A DNA stretch of 64,000 bases from Sphingomonas sp. TDK1 (GCF_001650735.1 NZ_LXVY01000044.1:248001-312000), one strand, 5' to 3'. Positions 1 through 9,290 are shown, counted from the stretch's first letter. Program-made: numbers and translations. The notes: generated from the letters alone by a model not told the origin.

Positions 1-815
1 AAGATGTCGGGCAGCGAGGTTCGGCATTGCGGATCGACCGCGACGCCGTTGCCGCCCGCCGCCCCCGCCGCGAGCAGCGGCTCGACCGCGGGCACGATGC
101 CGATGCCGACGATCACCATCTGCGCAGGGATCACCTCGCCGTCCGCCAGGCGCACGCCGCTGACCTTGCCGTCGCCTTCGATACCGTCCACCGCCGCGCC
201 CAGCCGGACATCGACGCCGTGCGCGCGGTGCTCCGCCTCGTAGAAGCGCGACAGCGACTCGCCCGCGACGCGCGCCAGCACGCGGTCCTGCGCCTCGAGC
301 AGCACGACCTTCTTGCCGGCCTTGGATAGGACCGCCGCCGCCTCCAGCCCGATATAGCCGCCGCCGATCACCACCGCCTGCGCGACGCCGTCGAGTTCGG
401 CGAGCATCCGGTCGGCATCGGCGCGGGTGCGCACGGTGTGGACCCCGGCCAGATCATTGCCGGCACAGCCGATCCGGCGCGGACTGCCGCCCGTTGCCCA
501 GATGAGCCGACCATAGCCGATCGTCGCGCCGTCCGCCGTGGTGACGCGGTGCGCCGCGGGATCAACCGCGACGACACGGCGCTGGAGGAGCATCTCCACC
601 CTGCGTTCCTGCCAGAAGGCCGCGGGACGGATCAGGATACGCTCGAACGCCTTCTCGCCCGAAAAATACTCCTTGGAGAGCGGCGGGCGTTCATAGGGCA
701 GCTCGGGCTCGTCGCCGATCACCGCGATCGTGCCGTCGAACTTGTTCTGCCGCAACGCGATCGCCGCCTGCGCGCCGCCATGGCCCGCGCCGACGATCAC
801 CACATCATATTGCAT
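1..815 (-). CDS. NAD(P)H-dependent ferredoxin reductase (FAD), 3' end cut by window
   Basis: This flavoprotein would move electrons from NAD(P)H to a [2Fe-2S] ferredoxin that feeds a P450 or Rieske oxygenase. The N-terminus [14 protein letters not shown] holds the FAD-binding GxGxx[12 protein letters not shown] follows near residue 40, typical of rhodocoxin/putidaredoxin reductases. A second Rossmann motif, [12 protein letters not shown], lies near residue 150. About 271 residues are visible of a usual ~400, so the C-terminus is missing. The ATG at 815 follows AAGGAG. It lies downstream of the P450 on the same strand, as in CYP199A systems. The matching ferredoxin is probably the gene at 17636. 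Family assignment is firm; the partner is inferred. Confidence 0.9.
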   Translation of the reverse strand, partial: MQYDVVIVGAGHGGAQAAIALRQNKFDGTIAVIGDEPELPYERPPLSKEYFSGEKAFERILIRPAAFWQERRVEMLLQRRVVAVDPAAHRVTTADGATIGYGRLIWATGGSPRRIGCAGNDLAGVHTVRTRADADRMLAELDGVAQAVVIGGGYIGLEAAAVLSKAGKKVVLLEAQDRVLARVAGESLSRFYEAEHRAHGVDVRLGAAVDGIEGDGKVSGVRLADGEVIPAQMVIVGIGIVPAVEPLLAAGAAGGNGVAVDPQCRTSLPDI

Positions 816-892
816 CCACTGCTCCTTGGCCTGGAAAGCGATTCAAAACCCGAAACCCGCTGTTGCCCGGGTCGGCACGCGACGCGCCTCGG

Positions 893-2101
893 CTATTCCG
901 GGATCAGCGCGATCGGCAGCGAGCCGAGGGCGTGCAGCGTGTTGTTGAGAATGCGGACCGGCTCTCCGGTCAGCTCGATCCGCCGTACCCGCGGCAGCAA
1001 GGCGTTGAGTACCGCCTCGGCTTCCATCCGCGCCACCATCTGCCCCAGGCACTGGTGGATCCCGAAGCCGAAGCCGAGATGGCCGCTCGCCACGCGCTCG
1101 ATATCGAACCGCTCGGGATCGTCCCATTTGCGCGGATCGCGGTTGGCGGCACCGAAGAACAACAGGACCTTGCTGCCTTCGGGGATCGCCACGTCGCCCA
1201 CCGTCACCGCGCGGCTGGTGGTGCGGAAAAAGGTCTGGACCGTCGAATCCCAGCGCAGCGCCTCGTCGAACACCCGCTTCACCAGGCTTGGTTGCGCGCG
1301 CAGCTTGGCCCATTGCTCGGGATGCCGGGCAAAGGCGTGGAGCATGTTGCCGATGCCGTTGATCGTCGTGTCCACGCCCGCCGACAGAAACGAGCGCACC
1401 AGCCGCTCCGCTTCGTCTTCGGTGCACGCACCCGCATCGGCGGCGGCATAGACGTCCGCGCCCCAGCCCGATGCGGACAGGTTCGCACGCTTGCACGCCA
1501 TCGCCACCCAGGCGGCAGCGGGACCGGCGGCGGCCTCGGAGTCCGTGAAGACCCGGTTGCGCGGACCGAAGGCGTTGAACGTCGCCATGGCGTAGGACAA
1601 CAGATTCTCGCGCCCTTCCTCCGGCAGACCGATCGTCGGCGGGAAGATGCGCAGCGGATAGGCCTGGGCAAGATCGGTGACGCCGTCGACGTTTCGCCGC
1701 GCGAGCAAGGTGTCGACCAGCGCGTCGGCTTCCGCCTGCCATAGCGGCTGCAGCTTCCGCAGCGCGGCAAGGCTGACCACCTGGTTCATCAGCCGGCGCG
1801 TCCGATCATGCACCGGGGGATCGGTTTCCAGCAGCAGCGACGGCGGTCGCCACGGCTTCTCGGTCGCGAAATCGCTGAGACCGACCCCGCGCGAGGAGAT
1901 GAATGTCTGCCAGTCCTTCAGCGCGGCGCTGACCTCGGCGTGCCGCGCCATGCCGTAAATGCCGTATTTGCGGAGATAGAATACGGGCCCGGCATCGCGC
2001 ACCTGCGCGTGATAGCCATAAGGGTCCGCCAGAAATTCCTCGCCAAAGACGTCGATGTCGATCGTCGGCACCCGTGCGCTCTCGATGGTCGCAACAGCCA
2101 T
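893..2101 (-). CDS. cytochrome P450, CYP199-like (aromatic O-demethylase candidate)
   Basis: A class I bacterial P450 of 402 residues. It has an I-helix oxygen-binding stretch (SAGVDTT), the EALR (ExxR) motif, and the heme loop FGFGIHQCLG with the ligand at Cys351. The region from the I-helix through TFFRTTSR and GAANRDPRKWDDPERFD to the heme loop resembles CYP199A enzymes, which O-demethylate 4-methoxybenzoate and related para-substituted benzoates. The ATG is preceded by GGGAGAGG. The ferredoxin reductase follows downstream, and a MarR gene with an operator lies upstream. Demethylation would release formaldehyde, for which this window carries a complete oxidation route. The CYP199 relation is by recalled similarity; the exact substrate is unknown. 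Confidence 0.88.
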   Translation of the reverse strand: MAVATIESARVPTIDIDVFGEEFLADPYGYHAQVRDAGPVFYLRKYGIYGMARHAEVSAALKDWQTFISSRGVGLSDFATEKPWRPPSLLLETDPPVHDRTRRLMNQVVSLAALRKLQPLWQAEADALVDTLLARRNVDGVTDLAQAYPLRIFPPTIGLPEEGRENLLSYAMATFNAFGPRNRVFTDSEAAAGPAAAWVAMACKRANLSASGWGADVYAAADAGACTEDEAERLVRSFLSAGVDTTINGIGNMLHAFARHPEQWAKLRAQPSLVKRVFDEALRWDSTVQTFFRTTSRAVTVGDVAIPEGSKVLLFFGAANRDPRKWDDPERFDIERVASGHLGFGFGIHQCLGQMVARMEAEAVLNALLPRVRRIELTGEPVRILNNTLHALGSLPIALIPE

Positions 2102-2138
2102 CCATCCTCTCCCAACCTGCGCGGCATCGCGCTTGTGG

Positions 2139-2162
2139 CTAAATTAGTATGCTAAATTAGCA
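2139..2162. promoter_or_regulatory. MarR-type operator (two CTAAATTAG units)
   Basis: CTAAATTAG occurs at 2139-2147 and 2152-2160. The second copy sits in the near-perfect palindrome TGCTAAATTAGCA (2150-2162). The pair lies between the MarR stop codon and the P450 start, where the P450-reductase promoter must be. This spacing and AT-rich symmetry fit a MarR dimer repressing the P450 genes. Confidence 0.65.
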
Positions 2163-2169
2163 TGTCCAT

Positions 2170-2655
2170 TTAAAACTGCGCTTCCTCGGACAGCTGCGGC
2201 AATCCCTCGTGAATCTTGCGCAGCAGCCGCAGGAACTCGCCGCGCTCGGCCTCGCTCAAGCCGGCGAGCAGCTGGGCTTCCCGCGCGCGGGCGGCCTCGC
2301 GCACCTTCTCGAACAGCGCGATCCCGTCCGGCGTCATGTGGTAGGGCTTGGTCCGACCGGCGAATCGCCCTTGCACCGGTGCGACGCGTCCATTCGCCTC
2401 CAGCGTTCGCATCGCCTTGCTGACCGACGCGGGATCGAGACCGACCAGATTGACGATGTCGAGCGAACTGGCCTGCCCTTTCGCCGCCAGCGCCGCCAGC
2501 ACCCGCCATTCGACGATGCCGATGCCGAAGCGCCGCAGGTAGATGCGCGACGATGTCGACGTCCATCGATTGGAGATCGCGCTGAGATAGAAGGGCACAT
2601 AGCTACCGAGGTCGAACGGCTCGGGCGCGCGCGAAGCGGGGGATCGGGTCGGCAT
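2170..2655 (-). CDS. MarR-family transcriptional regulator
   Basis: A 161-residue winged-helix protein. The DNA-binding part covers roughly residues 45-110, with a recognition-helix region LVGLDPASVSKAMRTLE and a wing around GRFAGRTKPYHMT. Long terminal helices form the usual dimer interface. MarR proteins in catabolic loci are normally repressors released by an aromatic acid or its CoA ester. The gene reads toward the P450, and a repeated CTAAATTAG operator lies in the gap between them, so the P450 operon is the expected target. The ATG at 2655 gives a normal MarR length, but the frame stays open upstream and a slightly longer N-terminus is possible. Confidence 0.88.
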   Translation of the reverse strand: MPTRSPASRAPEPFDLGSYVPFYLSAISNRWTSTSSRIYLRRFGIGIVEWRVLAALAAKGQASSLDIVNLVGLDPASVSKAMRTLEANGRVAPVQGRFAGRTKPYHMTPDGIALFEKVREAARAREAQLLAGLSEAERGEFLRLLRKIHEGLPQLSEEAQF

Positions 2656-2762
2656 GGCGTCCCGAATGACAAGAAATCGGTCCTGCGTCACCCTGCGGCG
2701 AGTCGGCAAGCGGCGGCGGTGCGCGCACGAGCCCAGAGGGACGCGGGCGCGCACCGTAGCGC

Positions 2763-3563
2763 TCAGAGGCCGAGCGCGTCCCTGAAGCCGGTAAATGCCG
2801 GCACATGGCTCGACTGCCCGCCATCGCAGACCAGCACCTGCGCGGTGAAGTTGCGCGCGGCATCGGAAGCGAGGAAGGCGATCGCCTCCGCAATGTCTTC
2901 GGGTTCGCCCAGTTGCTCCCTCAACGTTTCGTCCTCGATCAGCTTGCGGAGCGGCGCGGGGAAATTGGCCTTGAGCGCCGGCGTCAGCGTCATGCCCGGC
3001 GCCACCGCATTGCAACGCACCCCCTGCCGCCCATGACTCGCCGCGATCGAACGGGTGAGCTGCACGACGCCCGCCTTGGACGCGGCATAGGCCGCCTGCA
3101 GCACATGGCCCTGTAGGGCGAGGTTGCTCACGACATTGACGATGTTGCCACGCCGCGCGCGCAGGTGCGGCAGGGCCTCGCGGCACATCAGCATCGTCCC
3201 GCGCATGTTGACCGCGAAGATGCGGTCCCAGACATCGACGTCCATCGTTTCGACGGAGATGTCCTTCATCGCCACCTCGGGATCGAGCATCGCCGCGTTG
3301 TTGACGAGAATGTCGACGCCGCCGTGCCGCGCCACCACCTGCGCCATCCCGGACTGGATGGATTGCGCGTCGGCAAGGTCGACACCCAGGCTGTCCGCCC
3401 CGTCGATGGCCTGCGCAACCTGCTGCGCGCGATCGAGATCGATATCCGCGACGACCACGCGCGCGCCGCGGGCGGCGAGCAGCGCACAGGTCACGCTGCC
3501 GATCCCGCCGCCGCCGCCGGTAACCACCGCGGTCTTGCCGTCGAGCCGATAGGCGTCGTTCAT
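2763..3563 (-). CDS. SDR-family NAD(P)-dependent oxidoreductase
   Basis: A classical short-chain dehydrogenase of 266 residues. It has the cofactor loop TGGGGGIG near residue 15, an acidic residue after the second strand (VVADID) that favours NAD over NADP, the NNAA motif, a catalytic Ser in VVSNLAL and the YAASK active site. It lies in a leftward run with a second SDR, a flavin monooxygenase and a Rieske oxygenase. It probably oxidises or reduces a hydroxyl or keto group of an aromatic-derived intermediate. The substrate cannot be read from the sequence. The start follows an AAAGGAAC ribosome binding site. Confidence 0.87.
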   Translation of the reverse strand: MNDAYRLDGKTAVVTGGGGGIGSVTCALLAARGARVVVADIDLDRAQQVAQAIDGADSLGVDLADAQSIQSGMAQVVARHGGVDILVNNAAMLDPEVAMKDISVETMDVDVWDRIFAVNMRGTMLMCREALPHLRARRGNIVNVVSNLALQGHVLQAAYAASKAGVVQLTRSIAASHGRQGVRCNAVAPGMTLTPALKANFPAPLRKLIEDETLREQLGEPEDIAEAIAFLASDAARNFTAQVLVCDGGQSSHVPAFTGFRDALGL

Positions 3564-3602
3564 GTCAGAGGTTCCTTTCGTGATGGGGATGAAGACGGCG
3601 GC

Positions 3603-4376
3603 TCACCAGGCGGTGGCGCCGCCATCGATCGAAATGTCCGCCCCGGTCACATAGCTTGCCTCGTCCGACGCCAGCCAAACGGCACCCCAGGCGATGTCCT
3701 GCGGCCGGCCGATGCGCTTGATCATCATGCGCTTGGTCGCCTCGGCCTCGAAGGTCGGGTCGGTCGCCATATAGCTCTGGGTCTGTTGCGAGAGGATGAG
3801 GCCTGGCGAGATGCTGTTGGCGCGGATACCGTGCGGCGCCCCCTCCATCGCCAGCTGGCGCGTCATCGCGAGCACGCCGCCCTTGCCCGCGCAATGCGCC
3901 AGCGCGGGCGATCCGTTGAGCGCGATATAGGCATTTGCCGAAGCGAAGTTGACGATCGAGGCTTTTGCGCTGCGCTTCAGCCAGGGCCATGCCGCGCGCG
4001 TCACCAGGAAGACGATGTCGAGTTCGCCGGCGATCGTGTGTCGCCAGTCGGCGAACGTCATGTCCTCGATCCAGCGGAACCGCGACACCGCGGCTGCGGG
4101 CACCAGCGCGTCGATGCGGCCTTCCCGCTCGCCGATGTCGTCGATCAATGCACGCGTCGCGGCTTCATCGAGCAGATCCACGCTGTGCGCGTGGATCGTC
4201 CCCGTGGCCTGCGCCGCCGTCGCCCTGACCGCCGCCTCGTCGATATCCAGCGCATAGACCGTGGCACCCTGTGCCGCGAACATCAGCGCGCAGCCCTGCC
4301 CTATGCCCGCCGCAGCACCGGTCACTACCGCCACCTTGCCCGCCAGCCGCTGCTGGCCTTCCGCGAAATCCGTCAT
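3603..4376 (-). CDS. SDR-family protein with His in place of the catalytic Tyr
   Basis: A 257-residue Rossmann protein with cofactor loop TGAAAGIG and ALDID after the second strand, indicating NAD. The usual NNAG is replaced by PAAAV. The position of the catalytic YxxxK reads HCAGK, so the active-site tyrosine is histidine while the lysine stays. The C-terminal half (MEGAPHGIRANSISPG) is well conserved, which argues against a decayed gene. It may be a divergent SDR subfamily using another acid/base or acting as a non-oxidoreductase. It sits between the SDR at 2763 and the flavin monooxygenase at 4443, probably in one operon. Confidence 0.85.
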   Translation of the reverse strand: MTDFAEGQQRLAGKVAVVTGAAAGIGQGCALMFAAQGATVYALDIDEAAVRATAAQATGTIHAHSVDLLDEAATRALIDDIGEREGRIDALVPAAAVSRFRWIEDMTFADWRHTIAGELDIVFLVTRAAWPWLKRSAKASIVNFASANAYIALNGSPALAHCAGKGGVLAMTRQLAMEGAPHGIRANSISPGLILSQQTQSYMATDPTFEAEATKRMMIKRIGRPQDIAWGAVWLASDEASYVTGADISIDGGATAW

Positions 4377-4442
4377 GGCATCTTTCCTTCTGATTGACGG
4401 TCGACCGCGGGCACCGAAGCGGCCGGCGGGGAACCGGCAGCC

Positions 4443-5570
4443 TCACATCGGTTTTGCGAGTTGCGCGACGCTTTCGGCCATCAGGCGCGCGACGTCCTGG
4501 TCGTGGCCGCCCTCCAATTCCCAGCGGCAGATCTGCAGGCTGTTCTCGACGACGATGCGTGCGCGCTCCCAGCGCCGCGCTTCGAAATCGCGCCAGGCTG
4601 CCTCGACATCGTCCGCCTGCGCCAGATAGCCGCCGAGCAGCAGCCCATCTTCCACCGCCAGCCCTGCGCCGGACGCCAGATGGGGCGTGGTCGCGTGGAT
4701 CGCGTCGCCGATCAATCCGATCGCACCGACATGCCAGGGCGGCGGGAGCAGCAAGGCGTTGAGCGGACGATAATTGACCTGGGAGTGCGGGCCCATCGCG
4801 GCCAGCATGTCCGGAATGCGGGTCCCGCCGATCGGCGCCAGCAAGGCGCGCATGTGCGGGGCGAGCGCATCGTCGGCGATGAACGGATTGCCCGGCATCG
4901 CGGTGGTCACGAACACATAGCAATGCTCGGAGGAGCAGGGGTTCGCCCCGACCTTGTAGCCGGGCCCGAAATAGATCTCCGCCCCCGTAAGATCCGCCGG
5001 CCGTTCCGCGACCATCCGCCAGCAGCCTTGCCCGGTGAACTGGGGCGCGGGCGCTTCGGGCAGGATCATGCCGCGAAGGTTCGAGTGATAGCCGTCGGCG
5101 CCGACGACGCCGTCATAGCGCCGCGTGCTACCGTCGCTGAACCAGACGTCGACTCCGTCCGTGCGCGGTTCCAGCGCATCCACGGTGATGCCGAGCCGGA
5201 CGTCCACGGCATGGGCACGGACATGGCTCGCCATGATCCGGTGCAGTTCCGGCCGCATGATCCCGCCGGCCGGGGGGAGATCGGGCTCCAGCGAAGGCGT
5301 CTGCATCTCGTGCATCAACACGCCGTCGCCCGTGAAGAACTTGACGCGATTCGACATGAAGCCGGACGCCACCACGTCCTGCAGCACCCCCAGCCGGTCG
5401 AACGCGCGCAGGGTCGGGCCGGTGATGGTGATTCCCGCACCCACGGCGCGCCACTCCCGATCGATGTCGATCAGGTCGACGTCCGCGCCGTTCTGACGCA
5501 GCGAGAGCGCGGCCGCCATGCCGCCAGGACCACCCCCTACGACGAGGAAATGGCGTCGTTCGTTCATCAT
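4443..5570 (-). CDS. FAD-dependent aromatic-ring monooxygenase (group A flavoprotein)
   Basis: About 375 residues with the three class A flavin hydroxylase fingerprints: the dinucleotide-binding VVGGGPGGMAAA at the N-terminus, the DG motif in VVGADGYHSNLR near residue 155, and the GD motif in LIGDAIHATTPH near residue 290. Such enzymes use NAD(P)H and oxygen to hydroxylate phenolic or aromatic acid substrates, like salicylate or 4-hydroxybenzoate hydroxylase. The start at ATG ATG (5570/5567) is chosen because it brings the FAD motif to residue 8 and follows GGAAAG. The open frame runs further upstream without family similarity. It probably hydroxylates the demethylated aromatic before ring cleavage. 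Confidence 0.88.
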   Translation of the reverse strand: MMNERRHFLVVGGGPGGMAAALSLRQNGADVDLIDIDREWRAVGAGITITGPTLRAFDRLGVLQDVVASGFMSNRVKFFTGDGVLMHEMQTPSLEPDLPPAGGIMRPELHRIMASHVRAHAVDVRLGITVDALEPRTDGVDVWFSDGSTRRYDGVVGADGYHSNLRGMILPEAPAPQFTGQGCWRMVAERPADLTGAEIYFGPGYKVGANPCSSEHCYVFVTTAMPGNPFIADDALAPHMRALLAPIGGTRIPDMLAAMGPHSQVNYRPLNALLLPPPWHVGAIGLIGDAIHATTPHLASGAGLAVEDGLLLGGYLAQADDVEAAWRDFEARRWERARIVVENSLQICRWELEGGHDQDVARLMAESVAQLAKPM

Positions 5571-5709
5571 GCTTTCCGTACCTTCTCTTCGTGCGCGTCG
5601 CGGATCGGACGACCGTCCTGCGTTCGTGCTGTCGTCGACGGGGCACGGCATTCGGGTGCCGCCCCGTCGCATCGTCCGCCGTGAATCTTCCTGCCCGCCG
5701 GAGCGTTGT

Positions 5710-6729
5710 TCAGGCGCGCTGCTCCTCGGCGATCAATCGGTCCATGCGCCGGCGTGCCTGCACCGCCCCGGTGTCGATCGGCAGCAATGCCGGCTTGAGC
5801 GACCAGAAATCGGCATCCCCGATCCGCTCCTGCTGCGCGGCGAGCATCGGCGAATCCTCGTTTCCGAAGGCGGCCAGCAGCACCGCCCGGATCTGCGGCG
5901 TCAGCCCGGGATTGCCGCGCAGCGCATCGCTGGTGTGGCAGAAGAAATAATGGGTGCGATCCTTGCTCTCAGGGGTCATGGCATGCACGGTCAGGCTATC
6001 GGCCCCTTCCGTGGCCATGCGCCCCGTCGGGCCGAAGGCGAGCCGCTGGACCATCACGCCGGGCGGGTGCCAGGTCACTTCGTTCCGAAAATCGGCGCGC
6101 TGGCCCGGCTCCGGCAGGAAGGCGTTCTGGACCGGCGGCAGCAGCTCGTTGTCCGCGTGCCAGCGAATGGTGACGCGGTCGCCCTGCTCCTCGACCTTGC
6201 CCTTGGTGCGCGTATTGATGCCGCCGCCCAGCGTATCGGGATGCAGATAGTCGGCGTGGCTGAGGTCCATGATATTGTCGACCATCAACAGATAATTGGC
6301 CGTGTTGACCAGGTAGCCGGAAGCACGGGACTCGGGCGGCGTCTGATCGATGAAGCTCAGATCGGGGATCTTCGCGGGATCGGCCGCGGCGGGATCCCCC
6401 AGCCACAGCCACAGCCCGGCGTGCCGCTCCACGAGCGGGAATGCCCGCACCGCCAGCGACGACACGATCGGACCGTGCGGATTGCGCCGACAGGCGCCGT
6501 CGCGGCCGAAGCCCAGGCCATGATAGCCGCACACCAGCACCCCGTCTTCGACGCGGCCGCGCGACAGCGGCACGAAACGATGCGGGCACATATCGAGCAC
6601 GGCGGCCGCGGCCCCCGATTCGTCTCGAAACAGGGCGATCGGCACATCGGCGATGGTACGGGCAAGCGGCGTGGCGCCTACTTCCTCCGACCAGGCAGCC
6701 AGATACCAGGTGTTTTTCAGAAACGACAC
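5710..6729 (-). CDS. Rieske non-heme iron oxygenase, VanA-like O-demethylase subunit
   Basis: A 339-residue oxygenase alpha subunit. The Rieske cluster ligands are Cys48, His50, Cys67 and His70 (CPH and CGYH). The mononuclear iron ligands fall in DNIMDLSHADYLH, with Asp155, His158 and His163. NTWYLAAW at the N-terminus is the usual vanillate demethylase opening. The GTG at 6729 is chosen as start because it follows GGAGAGAGG and gives the right N-terminus. No VanB-type reductase lies beside it, so the ferredoxin at 17636 and the reductase at 1 are candidate partners. Expected reaction: oxidative demethylation of a methoxylated aromatic, giving formaldehyde. It heads a leftward operon divergent from the TonB receptor. 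Confidence 0.9.
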   Translation of the reverse strand: MSFLKNTWYLAAWSEEVGATPLARTIADVPIALFRDESGAAAAVLDMCPHRFVPLSRGRVEDGVLVCGYHGLGFGRDGACRRNPHGPIVSSLAVRAFPLVERHAGLWLWLGDPAAADPAKIPDLSFIDQTPPESRASGYLVNTANYLLMVDNIMDLSHADYLHPDTLGGGINTRTKGKVEEQGDRVTIRWHADNELLPPVQNAFLPEPGQRADFRNEVTWHPPGVMVQRLAFGPTGRMATEGADSLTVHAMTPESKDRTHYFFCHTSDALRGNPGLTPQIRAVLLAAFGNEDSPMLAAQQERIGDADFWSLKPALLPIDTGAVQARRRMDRLIAEEQRA

Positions 6730-6823
6730 AGGCCTCTCTCCATCTGCATTCAAAAGCGCCTTTCTCAGCGGGAGGCGTCTGGACGTTTCTTGTCGCAACG
6801 AAGGGCAGATTGCAATAAAAAAT

Positions 6824-6835
6824 GAATACGTATTC
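6824..6835. promoter_or_regulatory. Palindrome GAATACGTATTC, candidate LacI-family operator
   Basis: A perfect 12-bp palindrome with a central CG, in the divergent promoter region between the Rieske oxygenase and the TonB receptor. The same 12-mer recurs at 14209, next to the LacI gene. A related 16-mer lies in the LacI gene's own promoter at 13083. A central CpG is typical of LacI/GalR operators. Confidence 0.6.
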
Positions 6836-6965
6836 CACCGCATGAAAAACGTGCTATGTGACGGGAAGCCGACGCGCAAAGAACGTCTGCTGGGAGAGGA
6901 AATGGTTTCGTATGCGGCTTCTGCCGCCCTCTCCCGATAATGCATCAAAAAAATGGGAGAGGATC

Positions 6966-9269
6966 ATGATTCGCCGGTTACTCGCAACCACCTGCCTGTT
7001 CAGCTCGGGCGCGGCCCTGGCCCAGGAGGCTCCGCCGGCGACGCCGCCGGCCGACGAACAGGTTGGCGTTCAGGACATCATCGTCACCGCCTCGCGCCGC
7101 GCAGAGAATGTGCAGCGCACGGCGCTTTCGATTCAGGCGATCTCGGCAGACGATCTGACGCGGCGCGGCATCAGCAAGCCCGAAGATCTGAGCGCGATCG
7201 CGCCGGGTGTGTCGGTCGCGACCAGCGGCAACTCACCCCAGACCTATATCCGCGGCGTCGGCAACTATGCCGCCAACAGCTATGCCGAGGGCGCCGTCGC
7301 CTATAACATCGACGGCGTCTATGTGTCGCGCGGCTGGGCGACCCGCAGCGCGCTCTACGACCTGGACCGGGTCGAGGTTCTGAAGGGGCCGCAGGGAACG
7401 CTCTACGGCCGCAACGCATCGGGCGGCGCGATCAACTTCCTCACCGCCCGCCCCCGCCTCGGCCAGGTCAGCGGCTTCGCCGAAGGCGAAGTCGGCAATT
7501 ATGATCTGTGGCGCGCGACCGCCGCGCTCAACCTGCCGATCGGGAAAACGGCGGCGCTGCGCGCGTCGGGACAGATCACGCGGCGCGACGGCTATCTCAG
7601 CAACGGCTATGACGACGACCATTCGGGCGGCGCGCGCGTGCACCTGCTCTGGGAGCCCAACGCCGACGTGTCGCTGCTGTTGACCGGCAGCTATCAGGGC
7701 GTCGGCGGCAAGGGCGCCGGCTCGGTCCTCAATCCCAGCCTGCCCGGCAGCCGCTGGCGCGGGATCAGCGACCCGGCCGTGGTCCGTATCGTCCGCAATG
7801 AGCCGGGCATCGGGGGCCTGCTGACCGGATTCGCCGACGACGGCTTCGCAAAGATCGACGTCTACGCGATCTCCGGCGAGCTCAGCTGGAAGTTCGGCCC
7901 GGCGACGTTGACCCTGATTCCCGCCTATCGCGACGCCAAACTGTCCGACCGCACCTATGTCCCCGGCTTCCAGGTCAACGACGACGAACATGATCGGCAG
8001 ACCAGCGTCGAGGCACGCCTGTCCAACGAGACCCCGGCGCTGAAATGGGTCATCGGCGGCTATTATTTCAACGAGGAACAGAGCAACATCGACGGCCGTC
8101 GCCTGCAATATGTCTCGCAAGGCGTAAACGCGCAGACCGTGCCCAACTTCGCATCCCAGATCCGGAGCTATGCGGGCTTCGGCCAGGCAACGCTGCGCGT
8201 GCTGGATGCGCTCCGCCTCACCGGCGGCCTGCGCTACACCTATGAGCGCAAGCGGCAGGCCGGTCTCACCAGTTCCTACGGCTTTCCCAACGCAGCCCCG
8301 CCCCTGTGCTCGGGCACCGCGGTGTTCGATCCCTCCACGCCCAGCCCGCCGCTGTTCTGCCGGCTGGACGTGCAGCTGGGCGGCCGCCTGAGCTACAATA
8401 GCTGGACCTGGAAGGCCGGCTTCGAATATGATCTGGCACCGGCCTCGATGCTGTACGGCAATGTCAGCACCGGCTTCAAATCGGGCGGCTTCTTCGCGGC
8501 GCCGGCCCCCAACACCTTCCTGCCGGAAAAGCTGACCGCGTTCGACATGGGCATCAAGAACCGGTTCCTCGACAACCGGCTGCAGCTCAACATCGAGGCC
8601 TTCTACTGGAAGTATCGCGACCATCAGGAAGCGCATCTCGCGCCGACGACGTTGCCCGGCTTCTTCACCTTCGTGACCGAGAATGCCGGCCGCGCGAAAA
8701 GCTACGGCGCCGATGTGGACGTGCAGTTCCGGCCCGACCCGAACGACACCCTCACGCTCAAGGTGCAGTACAACAAGAGCAAGTACGACACCTTCGTGTA
8801 TACGCATCCCACGGCGGTCTTCGGCCCGCCGGCAACGGGTTGCGCGCTGGGCCCGCTGGTCAACGGCGCGCAGAAGGTCGATTGCGCGGGCTTCCAGCTG
8901 GTGCGGTCGCCGACCTGGACCGGCACGGCCGGTTATAGCCACGACTTCGACCTTGCGAGCGGCGCGCGGATTACCGCCGGTGTCACCGGGCAGTTCGCAT
9001 CGAGCTCGTACCTGTCGATCGAGTTCATTCCGACGACCGAGCAGGACAGCTACGCGACGGTGGATGCGGACCTCAGCTACACCACCGAGAACCGCCGCTT
9101 CTCGATCAGCGCCTATGTCCGCAACATCACCAATGAGGGGGTGCTGACCCAGGCATTCCGCTACCCGTTCATCTCGTCCGCCAATGCACTGGCCGCACCC
9201 GGCGGCATGGTGCTTGCCTCGATCCGCCCGCCGCGCACGGTGGGTGCCCGCGCCCGCTTCAACTTCTGA
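6966..9269 (+). CDS. TonB-dependent outer-membrane receptor
   Basis: A 767-residue receptor starting MIRRLLATTCLFSSG with a cleavable signal ending ALAQ. A TonB-box-like segment (GVQDIIVTASRR) and a plug domain follow, with GPQGTLYGRNASGGAINF near residue 150. A 22-strand barrel ends in the aromatic residue of ARFNF. The ATG follows GGGAGAGG. It is divergent from the Rieske oxygenase operon and shares a promoter region with the GAATACGTATTC palindrome. It therefore probably imports the aromatic substrate of this locus rather than a siderophore. A strong terminator lies 22 bp downstream. Confidence 0.93.
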   Translation: MIRRLLATTCLFSSGAALAQEAPPATPPADEQVGVQDIIVTASRRAENVQRTALSIQAISADDLTRRGISKPEDLSAIAPGVSVATSGNSPQTYIRGVGNYAANSYAEGAVAYNIDGVYVSRGWATRSALYDLDRVEVLKGPQGTLYGRNASGGAINFLTARPRLGQVSGFAEGEVGNYDLWRATAALNLPIGKTAALRASGQITRRDGYLSNGYDDDHSGGARVHLLWEPNADVSLLLTGSYQGVGGKGAGSVLNPSLPGSRWRGISDPAVVRIVRNEPGIGGLLTGFADDGFAKIDVYAISGELSWKFGPATLTLIPAYRDAKLSDRTYVPGFQVNDDEHDRQTSVEARLSNETPALKWVIGGYYFNEEQSNIDGRRLQYVSQGVNAQTVPNFASQIRSYAGFGQATLRVLDALRLTGGLRYTYERKRQAGLTSSYGFPNAAPPLCSGTAVFDPSTPSPPLFCRLDVQLGGRLSYNSWTWKAGFEYDLAPASMLYGNVSTGFKSGGFFAAPAPNTFLPEKLTAFDMGIKNRFLDNRLQLNIEAFYWKYRDHQEAHLAPTTLPGFFTFVTENAGRAKSYGADVDVQFRPDPNDTLTLKVQYNKSKYDTFVYTHPTAVFGPPATGCALGPLVNGAQKVDCAGFQLVRSPTWTGTAGYSHDFDLASGARITAGVTGQFASSSYLSIEFIPTTEQDSYATVDADLSYTTENRRFSISAYVRNITNEGVLTQAFRYPFISSANALAAPGGMVLASIRPPRTVGARARFNF

Positions 9270-9290
9270 AGCGGGCCGCATGGCCCATGG

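Noticed and set aside
7233-9281. A 682-codon leftward frame opposite the TonB receptor
   Set aside because: Composition is that of an antisense shadow in GC-rich DNA. The receptor frame has signal peptide, plug and barrel features.
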